Shown: positions 1 through 11,728, counted from the stretch's first letter. The stretch: DNA of 64,000 bases from Curculioniphilus buchneri (GCF_964275155.1 NZ_OZ193413.1:186001-250000); one strand, 5' to 3'. Translations and numbers: made by a program. The notes: a model not told the origin generated them from the sequence alone.

Positions 1-602
1 TTTTACTTTATCAAACCAATCAAGTACCGGTAGGAGAAGATCAAAAACAACACCTAGAATTAAGTCGAAATATTGCTAAAAGATTCAATTCATTGTATGG
101 CAATATTTTTACAGTACCTGAGTTATTTATGGCCAATTCTGGTGCAAGAATAATGTCATTATTAGATCCAACAAAAAAAATGTCAAAATCAGACACAAAT
201 TATGGTAACATCATTACTCTTTTAGATGACACTGAATCAGTAGTAAAAAAAATTAATCGTGCTATTACTGATTCTGATCATCCACCAATCATACGTTATG
301 ATCCTATTAAAAAGCCTGGCATTTCTAATTTATTAAATATTCTATCTTCTGCAACTGATATACCAATATCAGATTTAGAGCATGTATTTGCAGGTAAAAT
401 GTATAGTCATCTAAAAACTGCTGTTATCGATTCAGTATTGTCTATATTAGACACATTACAAAGCCGATATTACATGTTACGTGCCGACGAACCATATCTT
501 CAACAAGTGCTGCGAAAAGGAGCAGAAAGCGCACATGCTAAAGCCAGTGTGACACTAGAGAAAGCCTATACAGCAATAGGATGTATCACTAAATTTTACT
601 AA
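1..602 (+). CDS. trpS: Tryptophanyl-tRNA synthetase, C-terminal part (5' end outside window)
   Basis: Charges tRNA-Trp in the cytoplasm (class I synthetase). The reading frame is open from base 3, before any start codon, and reads [19 protein letters not shown], a hallmark TrpS block, so the gene enters from the left edge; about 199 residues are visible, roughly the last 60 % of a normal 334-residue enzyme. The KMSKS signature is intact (KKMSKSDTN, coded near 174-200), followed by the family's VKKI.RAVTDSD-like block. The TTG at 93 is not a real start because homology continues upstream of it. No terminator is evident after the stop. Identity is confident; the N-terminal HIGH motif cannot be checked here. 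Confidence 0.95.
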   Translation, partial: LLYQTNQVPVGEDQKQHLELSRNIAKRFNSLYGNIFTVPELFMANSGARIMSLLDPTKKMSKSDTNYGNIITLLDDTESVVKKINRAITDSDHPPIIRYDPIKKPGISNLLNILSSATDIPISDLEHVFAGKMYSHLKTAVIDSVLSILDTLQSRYYMLRADEPYLQQVLRKGAESAHAKASVTLEKAYTAIGCITKFY

Positions 603-1104
603 ACAGATGTGTATTTCATCATTCTATTTGTTAAAGTTAAAAACTTACTACTCTATCATTACATTTTATTTTATATTCTTTTATATTTACTGTTATGCGT
701 TGGTATTGAATACGATTCAAAGTATCTCAATTAATCTATTTTATAAATAAAATTAAATATATTATTTTTATTTTTAAATGTATATACAAATCCGTATTTG
801 TAATATAACTATCATTCACATTTATCTAAGATAATAATATATTGATTTAACATAATTAAGTATCATTATGATCTAATGATTATTAAAAACATAATACCAC
901 TCTGTACAAGTAATAATAGAATATATTTAAAGTAATTTTGTTACATAAATTAACAAAAATAACATAAGACTAAAGTAAATAAATATCTATTAAGTATACT
1001 TATTAGTAAGTAAGATAATTTTTTATTAAAACATAAACATATTGGTTCATACTTATAATATTAGTGTCATAACACAACTATCATTCAATATGTCTATGAT
1101 TTAT

Positions 1105-1132
1105 GATCTAAGATCTAAGGTATCTTAGATCT
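1105..1132. repeat. Perfect inverted repeat with two overlapping pairings
   Basis: AGATCTAAG (1111-1119) pairs with CTTAGATCT (1124-1132) across a 4-nt GTAT loop; GATCTAAGAT (1105-1114) also pairs with ATCTTAGATC (1122-1131). Both contain GATC sites. No T-run follows on either strand, so it is not an obvious terminator. Function unknown. Confidence 0.5.
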
Positions 1133-1339
1133 AATTACTTCAATACTTAATACATTATTAAATAATAATAACAATATATTATGATAAACTTATAGTTTAA
1201 AAAGCAATACTAGTATAATATTAAGATAATTATTATTATAAAATAATAAAAATAGAAACAACCATAGTGTTTTATGTCGATATAATAAGATGTATACTTA
1301 ACTATAATGTAATATGATAATTAAGATCATAATTTTACT

Positions 1340-1426
1340 ATGGGGCAATGTTTCTTGGAACGCACACTCTTAATAACAAGATTAATGATCAGTGTTGTGC
1401 TTTACTTGCATAATATTTATTATTAA
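1340..1426 (+). other. 28-codon ORF fragment, possible relic of a small membrane protein gene
   Basis: ATG at 1340 opens a 28-residue frame (MGQCFLERTLLITRLMIS...) in the only locally GC-richer patch of this desert. The string FLERTLLITR resembles, from memory, the N terminus of the YqhA/UPF0114 membrane family (FLE, then R six residues on, then hydrophobic). It stops after one would-be membrane segment and nothing downstream continues the homology. There is no clear ribosome binding site. Chance is a real alternative. Confidence 0.18.
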
Positions 1427-1568
1427 CTCATCAAAATGATTTTAGTTAAAAACTTTTGATATAATAAATATTATGATAAAAGATGTAGATAGCATACTAA
1501 AAGTAGTACCTGACTCTAAATTATTTAGATTTTAAAAAAATCAATATATTACATTATGTGATTGATTA

Positions 1569-2363
1569 TCAATGAGTCATTGATGCAATGTCTACGTGAA
1601 ATAACCGGCCAAAATTATTGGTAGTGGCATCAGCTAATTGCTCTAAAGTGATGCCTTTCAGTATTGATATACACTCAGCAATATTACGTAAATAAGCTGG
1701 TTGGTTTTCTTTGCCACGGTAAGGCACCGGTGCTAAATATGGCGAATCAGTCTCTATTAATAATAAATCTAGAGGAACATATCGTGCTATTATGCGTAGT
1801 GATGCAGCATTACGAAATGTAATAATTCCAGAAAAAGAAATATAAAAACCCATATTCAGCAATATCTTAGCAGTATCTAGATTTTCGGTAAAGCAATGTA
1901 GTACACCACCACATTCGCTAGCTTTTTCTTCATGTAAGATAGAGAGTGTATCTTTACAAGCGGCACGAGTATGTATAATAACTGGTTTATTTTGTTCCCG
2001 TCCTAGGCGAATATGTTCACGGAATACAGTTTGCTGTTGTCTTTTATTATCTTCTTGATGATAATAGTCTAAACCAGTTTCGCCTATTGCTATAACTTTA
2101 TCATGAGAAGTAATTAGGCGTCGAAGTTCGGTAAAATTATAAGGTTGATCGAGTTTAAGAGGATGAATACCACAGGATAACAGAACATCATTGCGCCGAT
2201 CAATTATTTTAATAATAGTATTAAAATTGGATAATGTTATGCAATTTGTCAAAATTAGCTTCACATCACACGAATATGCTTGTGCCACTACATCATCTAC
2301 ATTTCGATGTAACGTTTCATAATTTAAAATATCAAGATGGCAATGAGAATCTACTAAAAACAT
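1569..2363 (-). CDS. ycfH: TatD-family metal-dependent deoxyribonuclease (YcfH type)
   Basis: Predicted cytoplasmic TIM-barrel hydrolase of the TatD/YcfH family, whose better studied members are 3'-5' DNases and tRNA or D-amino-acid processing enzymes; the exact substrate of YcfH is not settled. The 264-residue product is full length (E. coli 265). The metal-site motifs are all present in order: DSHCHLD at the N terminus, GETGLDYY near residue 95, IIHTR, LHCFTE, and ETDSPYLAP near the C terminus. It is the last gene of a tmk-holB-ycfH unit, 21 nt after holB, as in E. coli. An AAGG ribosome binding site lies about 10 nt before the ATG at 2363. Confidence 0.92.
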   Translation of the reverse strand: MFLVDSHCHLDILNYETLHRNVDDVVAQAYSCDVKLILTNCITLSNFNTIIKIIDRRNDVLLSCGIHPLKLDQPYNFTELRRLITSHDKVIAIGETGLDYYHQEDNKRQQQTVFREHIRLGREQNKPVIIHTRAACKDTLSILHEEKASECGGVLHCFTENLDTAKILLNMGFYISFSGIITFRNAASLRIIARYVPLDLLLIETDSPYLAPVPYRGKENQPAYLRNIAECISILKGITLEQLADATTNNFGRLFHVDIASMTH

Positions 2364-2384
2364 ACTATAATAACCTTTATATTA

Positions 2385-3380
2385 TTACACACAATGATCG
2401 ATAATATCTCTTTCCCAACTTAGTAAATAATGTGTTAGTAACAACTCATGATTAATTCCACTTATCTCATGAGATTGTCGGCGAAAACGTAACCATTTTT
2501 GCCATTGAACATGCATCAATTCCATTGACCAATGAGATGCCAGCGTCTTCACTAGATTAGACATATCAGAATTAATTAAAGACGTCTTAATATCCTGTTG
2601 CCATTTATACGTATCTACTAGAAAACTAAGTAACCAATTTAGAGGCTCACGATCTTTAGATTTATTTAATAAAGGTAGAAGTAAAAGCATATCTCTACTG
2701 GTAATAGTATTGCTTATTGTTGCACATAATGTCAATCGTTCCTTCCAACGAGTTGGTTGTAACAATTCTTCCGCTGCTTGAATAGCACCACTGCATAATC
2801 TAAGTGCTGTACAAACCACTTGTGGATCAAAAACAGTACCTGTACTGTGTAAATATTGTAAAGCCAACGATTCTTTGGGTACTGGTAATGCCCAATAAAA
2901 ACATCGACTTCTAAATGTAGGTAATAAATCGGATAACTCTCGACAGCCTAGTAAGAAATAAGTTTCGTCCGATAGTTCCTCTAGAACTTTTAATAATGCA
3001 TTAGCTGATTGATCAGTCAATAGATTACTATAAGGAATCCAGACTACCTTTCGACGAGATTGTCGAGGGCGAAAATGAATACTGTTAATAACAATGCGGA
3101 TACTATCTATCCCTATGGTCTGATGGTCTACTTTATCTGGAGCTAAATAATAATAATCAGGATGACTATCTATCATCATTAGATGACAACTATAACACTG
3201 ATTGCAACTTTTTATTCCATTTGGTTGATAACACATTAACCAACGAACAATTGCATACATTAAGGAGATTTCTCCGTTACCCTTTTTACTATGTAGCAGT
3301 AAAACATGCGGCCCCTGATCATTTTGATAACAAGATATAATTCGTTGATATGGATAATTTAACCAAGGATACCAATTCAT
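2385..3380 (-). CDS. holB: DNA polymerase III delta-prime subunit
   Basis: Clamp-loader subunit of the replicase that helps load the beta clamp on primed DNA. I place the start at the ATG at 3380, not at a TTG 12 nt upstream, because MNWYPWL matches the E. coli start and because ATG overlaps the tmk stop as ATGA, the classic translational-coupling arrangement. The 331-residue product has the four zinc ligands at Cys50, Cys59, Cys62 and Cys65, the same spacing as E. coli, and the SRC motif of clamp-loader subunits (TFRSRC). As in other delta-prime proteins the P-loop is degenerate (KKGNGE, no GKT), so it should not hydrolyse ATP. Full length. Confidence 0.95.
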   Translation of the reverse strand: MNWYPWLNYPYQRIISCYQNDQGPHVLLLHSKKGNGEISLMYAIVRWLMCYQPNGIKSCNQCYSCHLMMIDSHPDYYYLAPDKVDHQTIGIDSIRIVINSIHFRPRQSRRKVVWIPYSNLLTDQSANALLKVLEELSDETYFLLGCRELSDLLPTFRSRCFYWALPVPKESLALQYLHSTGTVFDPQVVCTALRLCSGAIQAAEELLQPTRWKERLTLCATISNTITSRDMLLLLPLLNKSKDREPLNWLLSFLVDTYKWQQDIKTSLINSDMSNLVKTLASHWSMELMHVQWQKWLRFRRQSHEISGINHELLLTHYLLSWERDIIDHCV

Positions 3381-4024
3381 GACATAGAACAACCTTCTTT
3401 TGTATGAAGCCAGAGTGTTAAAATTGATCGAATCTCATTGTTGACTACTTTTAAAGATCGGCTAGCGTCAATGGTAATGATTCGTTTATTTTCTACTGCT
3501 AATTCTTGATAACGCGCTCGGACACGCTCAAAGAACTCAATCGATTCAAGCTCAATACGATCTAGTTTACTGTGAGTATATATACGCTTTAGTCCTACAG
3601 CTGGTGGAATATCCAAATAAAATGTCAAGTTAGGATGAAAAGTACCTAAAATTGTAGTACGAAGCATTTTTAAAAAATGAGCATCTACACCTCGTCCTCC
3701 TCCCTGATAAGCCTGAGAAGAAAGATCATGTCTATCCCCTATTATCCAAGTACCCCTCGCTAACGCCGGCTTGATGACTTGTTCGACTAGCTGTACTCGG
3801 GCAGCATAAAGAAGTAACACTTCAGCATGATTAGTAATCGACTCATTACTTTTTTCATCTTTAATGAGCTGGCGCAGTGTTTCCGCCAATGGCGTGCCTC
3901 CTGGCTCATGAGTCATAAGTATATCATAAATTCCATGCTGATTTAATACTTTTACAATTTGTATGACAGAACTAGTTTTTCCAGCTCCTTCTAAACCTTC
4001 CAGGACAATGAATTTACCATTCAT
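3377..4024 (-). CDS. tmk: Thymidylate kinase
   Basis: Phosphorylates dTMP to dTDP with ATP, an essential step of dTTP supply. The product is 215 residues (E. coli 213). The P-loop GLEGAGKTS spans residues 10-18, with Ser where E. coli has Thr at the end. [10 protein letters not shown] follows, then the [15 protein letters not shown] block, and a LID segment carrying LDRIE...[10 protein letters not shown] as in the E. coli-type enzymes. First gene of tmk-holB-ycfH; its TGA overlaps the holB ATG. E. coli has mltG and pabC just upstream; here that space is non-coding. Confidence 0.96.
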   Translation of the reverse strand: MNGKFIVLEGLEGAGKTSSVIQIVKVLNQHGIYDILMTHEPGGTPLAETLRQLIKDEKSNESITNHAEVLLLYAARVQLVEQVIKPALARGTWIIGDRHDLSSQAYQGGGRGVDAHFLKMLRTTILGTFHPNLTFYLDIPPAVGLKRIYTHSKLDRIELESIEFFERVRARYQELAVENKRIITIDASRSLKVVNNEIRSILTLWLHTKEGCSMS

Positions 4025-5248
4025 TATTTTAATGTTGTTTGTTTAATTTTCATATTGATTGATTATCTTATTTTAATTTATTCAATCAGAAGTAAACATA
4101 CGTGATATTTACATTCATTATTTTAAAATAAATAAACTTACTTCTCAGTAAGTTCCATAAAAAATATAAAGTATATTTTATATAAAAAGATTAGTAATAA
4201 ATATCTAATGGTATAAACATGATAATTATATCACAATATTATCTTATCAGTATGAAGATACTCAGTTTTAGTGTATATATTGTTTTGTTACGTCATTACA
4301 TAATTCAATATTCTTGTATTTCATAATGTAAACAAACATATCACGATTATAATGTTCAATAAAATTGGATTCAAAAAATATGAATGGTCGCTTTTATTTT
4401 TCATTAAAATATAATCAAGAAAACTAATTTTTTCAGATGATCCATTTTAATATAAAATATAAATTTTAATAAATACTAAGATTTAGTATCTTATCATTCG
4501 AAACTTTTTATATTTATTTTTTATGTGTGTTATTCACATCTGTTAATTTTAATTAATATATGGAATAGTAATTAAATCGATGAAAATATATATCTATTAC
4601 GTTATTCATATTTTTTTATATAAATCAATCAGTTATATTGTAGACATCCTTAATGTTAATTTATGTATCTATACAACACCTCATAAAGATTCTCTAAAAA
4701 AGAATGTTATATATATTAATATAATTGATATATAAAAATATTTTTATGTGTACCTCTGACGGAAAGATGTTTTTAGCGATCAAATTTTATTTTTACATAC
4801 CATTAATATAGATGCATACGTCACCATGTGCTGCACTATTATTCTCTTGATAAGTAATATTAAGAAAAAGTAACGGTATTATGAATATAAATGTTATTGT
4901 ATAATTTGTAGTGTCAAGCCTTGATTGGATACCCTTAAAGATTCAATAAAAAATACTATCTATATTAAAATAGCATGTAGTAATCACGTTTCATATTAAA
5001 CATCGTTAATTGATTGACATAAATATAATACTGTTCGTGCACAGACATATTACCAATATATTATAGTAGTTTAAATAATATTAGTTTAAATGAAGTATTT
5101 TCAGTAATATTACTGTATTAATTATATTATCTTGATCGTATTCAAAGCATCTTTTTGGATGATTATACTATACAGTATGACAATCAATTATTTTTGAGAG
5201 ACATATAATTTGAAAATAATACAATTGAATTTTATCCAAATCAATAGA
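4025..5248. other. Non-coding desert between tmk and fabA
   Basis: No supportable gene; E. coli mltG/pabC, which sit before tmk, are not recognisable. It includes one copy (4427-4445) of a 19-nt sequence that recurs near 42.16 kb, and a somewhat GC-richer patch at about 4745-4860 in which I could not recognise any protein on either strand. Confidence 0.7.
4427..4445 (+). repeat. Copy 1 of a 19-nt exact dispersed repeat
   Basis: The sequence ATTTTTTCAGATGATCCAT occurs here and again at 42157-42175, same strand, both in deserts. The non-T half (CAGATGATCCAT) is not low-complexity. Origin and function unknown. Confidence 0.6.
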
Positions 5249-5767
5249 CTAAAAGGAATCAGTATCTTTGAATAAACCAACTTTTAAATATTGTGCAGTA
5301 TATATTATTTTTTTATCACATAATACTTCACCATCAGCCATACCCATAACTAAATTACGATTAATTACTCGGCGAAAATGAATGTAATAAGTTACCTTTT
5401 TTGAACTTGGTAAAATTTGTCCGATAAATTTTACTTCGCCTACACCTAACGCACGACCTTTACCTTCGCCACCTAACCAACCCAAATAGAAGCCAACCAA
5501 TTGCCACATAGCATCTAAACCTAAACATCCTGGCATTACTGGATCTCCAATAAAATGACAATTAAAGAACCACATATCCGGATGAATATCAAGTTCCGCT
5601 TCTACAAAACCTTTATTGTAATTTCCACCATCTTTGATCATTTTAACTACTCGGTCCATCATTAACATATTCGGTGCAGGCAATTGCGGACCGTCTTTAC
5701 CAAATAATTCTCCACGAGAAGATGCTAATAAATCTTTTTTTGTAAAGTACTGGTTCTTATCCACCAT
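5249..5767 (-). CDS. fabA: 3-hydroxydecanoyl-ACP dehydratase/isomerase
   Basis: Introduces the cis double bond in type II fatty acid synthesis (dehydration of 3-hydroxydecanoyl-ACP and isomerisation to cis-3-decenoyl-ACP), so it supports unsaturated membrane lipids. The product has 172 residues, identical in length to E. coli, a single hot-dog fold. Catalytic His71 lies in [14 protein letters not shown] and Asp85 in [10 protein letters not shown], at the E. coli positions. The gene follows the lonH remnant by 35 nt, as fabA follows ycbZ/lonH in E. coli. Partners such as fabB are not in the window. Confidence 0.96.
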   Translation of the reverse strand: MVDKNQYFTKKDLLASSRGELFGKDGPQLPAPNMLMMDRVVKMIKDGGNYNKGFVEAELDIHPDMWFFNCHFIGDPVMPGCLGLDAMWQLVGFYLGWLGGEGKGRALGVGEVKFIGQILPSSKKVTYYIHFRRVINRNLVMGMADGEVLCDKKIIYTAQYLKVGLFKDTDSF

Positions 5768-5802
5768 AATTTTTCTAAACCTTAATGAATGAATTGTGCA
5801 AA

Positions 5803-7560
5803 TTACTTAATACACAGGCGGCTTACAATACCTTTAACTTTGGTTAACCGACTAGTTAACCAACAAAAACTTCTGTAGAAAATATGACGTTCATGTAAAT
5901 TAACATTGCTGAGACGCTCACGTATAAATGTCAAAAGGTTTGGAATTTCATCATGATAAAAGGGCATTGCGATCGTAATTTCTAATGCATTATTAATGGT
6001 GTCTACTGTCCAGAGAGAAAAATTCTCTTTGCGTACTTCTTCAATGACATTATCATGTAAACAAAGATGACGGAGATTAGCAGTGGGGAAAATAACTCTT
6101 TGCCTGCTGGTTAGTCCTCGCATTTTGCATAGGGTATAAAAGCCTTCTATTTTTTTATTTATTCCACTAACAGGTTGGATATGACCAAATTGATCGACCG
6201 ATCCAGTCACTGCAATTTGTTGATTAACTGGCTTGAGTGCCAAGGCACTGATAAGTGCTATTAACTCTGCCAGTGAAGCACTATCTCCATCTACCTCATC
6301 ATATGATTGTTCAAAAACAAGAGAGGCAGAGAAAGGAAGTTGTTGATCTAGTTTTAACACTGACATAAGAAACGCTTGCATGATCATAATGCCTTTAGAG
6401 TGAATATTACCGCTTAGTTCTATTTATCGTTCTATATTATTTTCACCATTGCCTAAATATACTACAGCTGATATGAAACGGCTCACCAAATGGTAGAGGA
6501 TGGCCTGGCACATCTAATACTGATAAAATTGACTTGCCCAACCACTTGACCTTGAGTTATTATCGTGATCTGATTATCGATGATATTATCTCACATTCGT
6601 TCATTAAGATAACTTTCCCTCCAAATTTTCATTTTTTCACTATTGCATAACGAAGAAGCGGTTATAGTGTTTCGAACGTATAATGTTGCTTCTTTCAGCG
6701 TGGGTAAGCCACTGAGGACATAATGGTAACTGATATTGATCTCCACTGTAGCATGGACTGTTTAATAAGTATTGGCCAAATCTGTACTAAGTCTTGTAGT
6801 GACTGGCGTGTTGCAAGGGTATGCACCTAAGAGCACCATATTTCCATAACTTTGTTATTTACTAAACGTAATTCAGATTTAAATTCACCGTAATGTCCTA
6901 ATTGAGTTAATTCAAGATTAAAATTAACAAAGTTTTTTAGTGTCTCACGATTTCCTATCAATATTATTTTTAAATTCCAACGCATTGATGGAATGTTCAT
7001 TGGCAATGGATGGCTATCATTTGATAATAACCAATCGAAACGTTGTTGCAAAATTATTTGTTTTAATCATAGCCATAGTAGAGGCTGATTAACTAACGAA
7101 CTGATTCCAATAATAAGCACACCACCATTGGCATAATGCACCAAACCTGGTTGTAAATTAATTGTATCCTGGTGATAAACGCAGCGTGCTAAACAGCTGT
7201 TCATATTCTACCTGAAATTGCTATATACAAACATCTTTGGCAGAAATTATCATTTAATGTACTTTGGTTGTTGGTTAATTCTTTCCTTTGTGATTACATA
7301 GTGGCTTCCTATCGGATAGGCAATTGGTAATTGCTGTTTAATTATCTCAACAATGAATTCAAAATATTCAATTTTTTCCTGTGCTTTTGAGCAACACAAA
7401 TTGGCTGGAAGAACAAGAATGACAAAACTATATCAACCCATCCATTAAGCGAGCTTGAAGAACCTCTAAAGGTTTAGATAAGGGTAAGCAGGGTTGCTTA
7501 AATACCGTAATGAAATCAGAAAGATTAGGTAATAAGTAATCCCATGTTATTTTTTATTAG
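5803..7560 (-). pseudogene. lonH: Decayed Lon-like protease LonH (YcbZ); only the protease domain remains open
   Basis: Pieces of the whole protein can be read in order on the minus strand. N-terminal block near 7560-7430 (ITWDYLLPNLSDFITVFKQP), then a region full of stops. Near 7170-7070 LQPGLVHYANGG...NQPLLW is followed by an in-frame TGA. At 7051-6827 RFDWLLSN...HPLP...MRWNLKIILIG is intact. Near 6560-6390 GQV...PGHP.PFGEP is followed by a frameshift. From 6387 to 5803 the C-terminal 194 residues are uninterrupted and keep the Ser/Lys dyad: Ser36 in DGDSASLAE and Lys79 in NKKIEGF, 43 apart as in Lon proteases. The gene cannot make the full protein. The last piece has an ATG preceded by AAGG and might still be translated, but this is more likely slow decay. 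The 7560 limit is approximate. Confidence 0.9.
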
Positions 7561-9247
7561 TCAAAATAGTAAATAAAATCGTTGTTTAAAAAAATTTATC
7601 ACATAAAAAATGTTGATTCACTTTAATCTCTTTAGTAATATAGAACGTATGTATTATAAAATTCACATATTTACCTAATTCAATAAATTCGAATAATCTT
7701 ACATTGCTTTTTCAAAGTTAAAAAGTATTAAACAATACTTACTAACGAATTTATAAATTTATACAGTACTGTTATTTAGTAGTCGACTCATTCAGTCTTT
7801 TATTTTGTCTTTTTAAGGGAAATAATGTTTCAAACATTCAATAACAATTTATGTCATATTTCTTTTATGATTAATATCATTTCAGAGTTCTAGATGCCTC
7901 TAATGTCAATTTTAGAATTCGTATTTTTTTAAAAAAATATATTTTTATCAAATAACTTCATAATTATATATAAAATTATTAATTATCAATTTTATATGGA
8001 TTATCACTTATTTAGTATTAAAAATTCAACAAATTTAGTGTTAATAAACATTAAACTATCCTATCAATAAAAATTGATTGTCATAATTAAAAATTATAAT
8101 TTTATAATTTAGATACGTCATTATAGTAACATTTTGTTATATATCTGTACTGGATATGCCAAAATTAACTTGAAATTTATTAATGTACTGTTAGTAATTT
8201 TACTGCATTTTATTAGTTTTAATATTGGCATAATCAAATTAAAAATAGTACTCCCATACTATCTCTTACACCTGTTTAAATTAAAATATAAAAAAATGAG
8301 ATATTATATTTTTTAATAAAATCATAGTTCAAATATTTTTACATAAAGTATGATTTATGATTCTTTAAATTTAAGATTGTAAAATGCATCTAATTCAATA
8401 TATTATACAGACTTTTCATAGTGCTATGCTTTTTATAGCATGTAATAAAAATATTGACTATTTCGAATATAATATACTGAATATAATAGTATCATTAGAT
8501 TTAACAATAAATTAAGATTATTGATGTACTTAGCGTATTTATAATTATATGATTATCAGTTGATAATCAGTGTCAAAATACCTTATTGCATCGTCTTATT
8601 AGATACATTACTTATTATAATATGCACAATACGCACCTTATGGTAAGGTTAATCTCTATTTTTCATTAGATATCAAATGGAAGTAGTAAAGTATTATCTG
8701 AATAAACGCAACATGATGTAAAGTTACATATATTTCTTCTTCACTAATTTGTATTAAATTTTATATTTATTATTGGATGATTTATTTAACATGAATATTA
8801 TGATGATTATATTGTTATAATCGTTCAAGTATATCATATATAGTACTGAAAAATAATGATACGCTCTAATTGTATGCAAAGCTAATAAAATTCATTCTTA
8901 AGACTAGATGTCAAAATCAGATGATTTCTAAAAGATTAGATTAAATTCATAAAACAGTTGGCAATAGATTCTAATCATACTATCATAATATAATTATGTC
9001 ATTCAAAGTGAATTAACTATATGTTTGATATACAATATAATAATGTATCTCTTGAAAAGGAACCATTCTAATTTTATTAAATGTTAATCCTCATCTGTTC
9101 TGTGGTCTCATGTTACTATGTAACATACAAACAGAAATACAATGTAGTAATTTTCTTGAATTATACAATTTAATTTAAAATGCAGATAAATGAAAATCAA
9201 ATGATCTAACATATGGATATTACCACATTAGAAATTGAGGAAAATCT
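7561..9247. other. Non-coding desert upstream of thrS
   Basis: No supportable gene. A 60-codon frame at 8134-8316 has low-complexity composition and no family likeness. Short hairpins occur at 8635-8649 (ACCTTA/TAAGGT, 3-nt loop) and at 9095-9133 (listed). Confidence 0.7.
9095..9133 (+). promoter_or_regulatory. Stem-loop in the thrS leader region, possible operator relic
   Basis: ATGTTAC (9110-9116) pairs with GTAACAT (9120-9126) over a TAT loop, enclosed by CTGTT (9095-9099) and AACAG (9129-9133). It lies about 115-150 nt before the thrS start. E. coli thrS is autoregulated through leader RNA stem-loops, but I see no sequence match that proves this is the same operator. Confidence 0.25.
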
Positions 9248-11176
9248 ATGCCTGTAATCACTCTGTCTGATGGCAGACAGCATCAATTTGATTATCCTCC
9301 TTCGCTTTTAGAAGTTGCGTATAGCATTAATTCTAATGTAGCAGAAGCGTGTATCGCTGGTTACGTTAACGGGAAATTAATTGATGTTGTTGACATCATT
9401 GAGAACGATAGTCAGCTTAGTATTATTACTATTAATGACGCAGAGGGACTTAAAATCATTCGTCATTCCTGCACACATTTATTAGGACATGCTATCAAAC
9501 AACTTTGGCCTAACATCAAAATGGCGCTAGGTCCTGTAATAGATCAAGGTTTTTACTATGATGTGGATTTAGAACACACTCTCTCACAGAGTGATATTGT
9601 ATTGTTGGAAAAAAGGATGCATGAATTAGCGGAAAAGAATTATGATATTATCAAGAAAAAAGTTAGCTGGCAGCAAGCACGTGATATTTTTATTGCACGA
9701 GGTGAAAAATACAAGGTAGCAATCTTAGATGAAAAGATCAATCATAATGATAATCTGACATTGTATTATCATGAAGAGTACGTAGATATGTGTCGAGGTC
9801 CTCATGCTCCGAATACGCGGTTTTGTCATTACTTTAAATTACAAAAAATATCAGGTGCTTATTGGCAAGGTAATAGCAAAAACAAAATGCTACAGCGTAT
9901 TTATGGAACTGCATGGGGAAATCAAAAGCAATTGAACAGCTATCTAAAACATCTTGAAGAAGCTGAAAAACGCGATCACCGTAACATTGGAAAGCAACTT
10001 GATCTTTATCATATGCAGGACGAAGCGCCTGGTATGGTATTTTGGCACAATAATGGATGGACTATTTTCTGTGAACTAAAAACATTTATGCGAAAAAAGC
10101 TAAAACAATATCATTATCAAGAAGTCAAAGGACCATTCATGATGGACCGCACGTTATGGGAAAAAACTGGACATTGGGATCACTATGCTAAGTATATGTT
10201 CACCACTTCATCAGAAAATAGAGAATACTGCATTAAACCAATGAATTGCCCGGGACATATACAAATTTTTCAAAAAAAGGTGAAATCTTATCGGGATCTT
10301 CCGCTACGTATGGCGGAATTTGGCAATTGCCACCGAAATGAACCATCTGGCTCGTTGTATGGACTAATGCGAGTCCGTAGTTTTACACAAGATGATGGCC
10401 ACATTTTTTGCACTGAAGACCAAATTCGTGACGAAGTGAATAATTGCATTCAAATGATATATGACATATATGATATATTTGGATTTAAAAAAATAGCAGT
10501 AAAATTATCTACCCGTCCAGAAAATCGCATTGGTAGTAATGAAATCTGGGATCGAGCCGAACAGGATTTAGTATCTGTATTAACAGAAAATGGTATCTTT
10601 TTTGATTACCAACCAGGAGAAGGTGCTTTTTACGGCCCTAAAATAGAGTTTAGTTTTCTCGATTGCTTAAATCGTACTTGGCAATGTGGCACGCTTCAAT
10701 TAGATTTTTCTCTCCCTGAACGTTTAAATGCCTTTTATGTAAATGAAAATAATCAAAGGATAGTACCAATCATGATCCATCGTGCTGTTTTAGGCTCAAT
10801 GGAACGTTTTATAGGTATTTTGACAGAAGAATATGCAGGTTTTTATCCGACTTGGTTAGCACCGATACAAGTAGTTGTGATGAATATTACCCATAATCAA
10901 TCAAATTATGTTAAAAAACTTACGAAAAAACTTTCAGAAGCAGACGTTAGGGTAAAAGCAGACTTGAGAAATGAAAAAATAAGCTTTAAAATTCGGGAGC
11001 ATATTTTGTATAGGATACCTTATATGCTGATTTGCGGAAATAAAGAAATGGAAATGAATAATGTTACTGTACGTACACGTCGCGGTAAACACTTAGGTAA
11101 CATGGATATTCATAAATTGATTAACAAGCTGCAATACGAAATCTATAACCGCAGTCTTGATCTACTGGAGGAATAA
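9248..11176 (+). CDS. thrS: Threonyl-tRNA synthetase
   Basis: Class II synthetase that charges tRNA-Thr and edits mischarged serine. The product is 642 residues, exactly the E. coli length, with TGS, editing, catalytic and anticodon-binding domains in order. The editing site shows HSCTHLLGH and DMCRGPH, supplying the HxxxH and Cys/His ligands. The catalytic zinc ligands sit in [14 protein letters not shown] and the later MIHRAVLGS motif 3. The ATG at 9248 has a GAGG ribosome binding site 6 nt upstream. First gene of the translation operon; its last codons contain the ribosome binding site of infC. Confidence 0.98.
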   Translation: MPVITLSDGRQHQFDYPPSLLEVAYSINSNVAEACIAGYVNGKLIDVVDIIENDSQLSIITINDAEGLKIIRHSCTHLLGHAIKQLWPNIKMALGPVIDQGFYYDVDLEHTLSQSDIVLLEKRMHELAEKNYDIIKKKVSWQQARDIFIARGEKYKVAILDEKINHNDNLTLYYHEEYVDMCRGPHAPNTRFCHYFKLQKISGAYWQGNSKNKMLQRIYGTAWGNQKQLNSYLKHLEEAEKRDHRNIGKQLDLYHMQDEAPGMVFWHNNGWTIFCELKTFMRKKLKQYHYQEVKGPFMMDRTLWEKTGHWDHYAKYMFTTSSENREYCIKPMNCPGHIQIFQKKVKSYRDLPLRMAEFGNCHRNEPSGSLYGLMRVRSFTQDDGHIFCTEDQIRDEVNNCIQMIYDIYDIFGFKKIAVKLSTRPENRIGSNEIWDRAEQDLVSVLTENGIFFDYQPGEGAFYGPKIEFSFLDCLNRTWQCGTLQLDFSLPERLNAFYVNENNQRIVPIMIHRAVLGSMERFIGILTEEYAGFYPTWLAPIQVVVMNITHNQSNYVKKLTKKLSEADVRVKADLRNEKISFKIREHILYRIPYMLICGNKEMEMNNVTVRTRRGKHLGNMDIHKLINKLQYEIYNRSLDLLEE

Positions 11177-11179
11177 AGT

Positions 11180-11728
11180 ATTAAAGTCGGAAAACGAGTT
11201 CAATTGGCACGTCCTAATCGTATCAACCAAGAGATTCATAGTTTGGCGATTCGCTTGACAGGAATCAATGGTGAGCAACTTGGAATTGTCGGATTAAAAG
11301 AAGCGCTTGAAAAAGCTACAGAAGCGGGTGTGGATTTAGTTGAAATTAGCCCTAATGCTGAACCACCGGTTTGTCGTATCATGGATTATGGAAAATTTCT
11401 CTATGAAAAGAGCAAATCTAATAAAGAGCAAAAGAAAAAACAGAAGATTATTCAGATTAAAGAAATAAAATTTAGACCTAGTACCGATAAAAACGACTAT
11501 CAGGTTAAATTACGTAACTTAGTTCGATTTTTAGAAGATGGTGATAAAACTAAAATTACTTTACGATTTCGTGGACGTGAAATGGCCCATCAACAGATAG
11601 GAATCGCAATGCTTAATCGCATTCGCAATGATTTAAATGAACTGGCAATTGTGGAATCTTTTCCTATAAAAATTGAAGGGCGTCAAATGATTATGGTTCT
11701 TGCACCCAAAAAAAGTTACAAAACTTAG
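11180..11728 (+). CDS. infC: Translation initiation factor IF-3 with AUU start codon
   Basis: IF-3 binds the 30S subunit, blocks 50S joining and checks start-codon/anticodon pairing. I start it at ATT 11180, not at the TTG at 11204, because the eight codons between read KVGKRVQ after the initiator, matching the E. coli MKGGKRVQ start, and because GGAGG at 11167-11171 sits 8 nt before ATT. The 182-residue product spans both IF-3 domains, with the lysine-rich linker ([12 protein letters not shown]) near the middle. In E. coli the AUU codon is how IF-3 represses its own translation; its conservation here suggests that loop still works. Overlap-free, 3 nt after the thrS stop. Confidence 0.96.
   Translation: MKVGKRVQLARPNRINQEIHSLAIRLTGINGEQLGIVGLKEALEKATEAGVDLVEISPNAEPPVCRIMDYGKFLYEKSKSNKEQKKKQKIIQIKEIKFRPSTDKNDYQVKLRNLVRFLEDGDKTKITLRFRGREMAHQQIGIAMLNRIRNDLNELAIVESFPIKIEGRQMIMVLAPKKSYKT

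Larger units (their letters stand above)
603..1568. other. Non-coding AT-rich desert between trpS and tatD
   Basis: No gene that I can support. Very AT-rich with stops in all frames. It holds a strong hairpin (1105-1132) and one slightly GC-richer patch around 1340-1425 listed separately. Likely eroded genes. Confidence 0.7.

Noticed and set aside
93..602. TTG at 93 as the start of trpS
   Set aside because: TrpS homology continues upstream to the window edge, so the gene is simply cut by the window.
6388..6826. Separate small genes in the LonH region
   Set aside because: The pieces read as consecutive parts of one LonH protein interrupted by frameshifts and stops.
8134..8316. 60-codon open frame upstream of thrS
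   Set aside because: Lysine/isoleucine/leucine-rich low complexity typical of translated AT-rich DNA, no ribosome binding site of note and no family likeness.
11204..11206. TTG as the start of infC
   Set aside because: The preceding eight codons match the conserved IF-3 N terminus and begin with ATT behind a good ribosome binding site.
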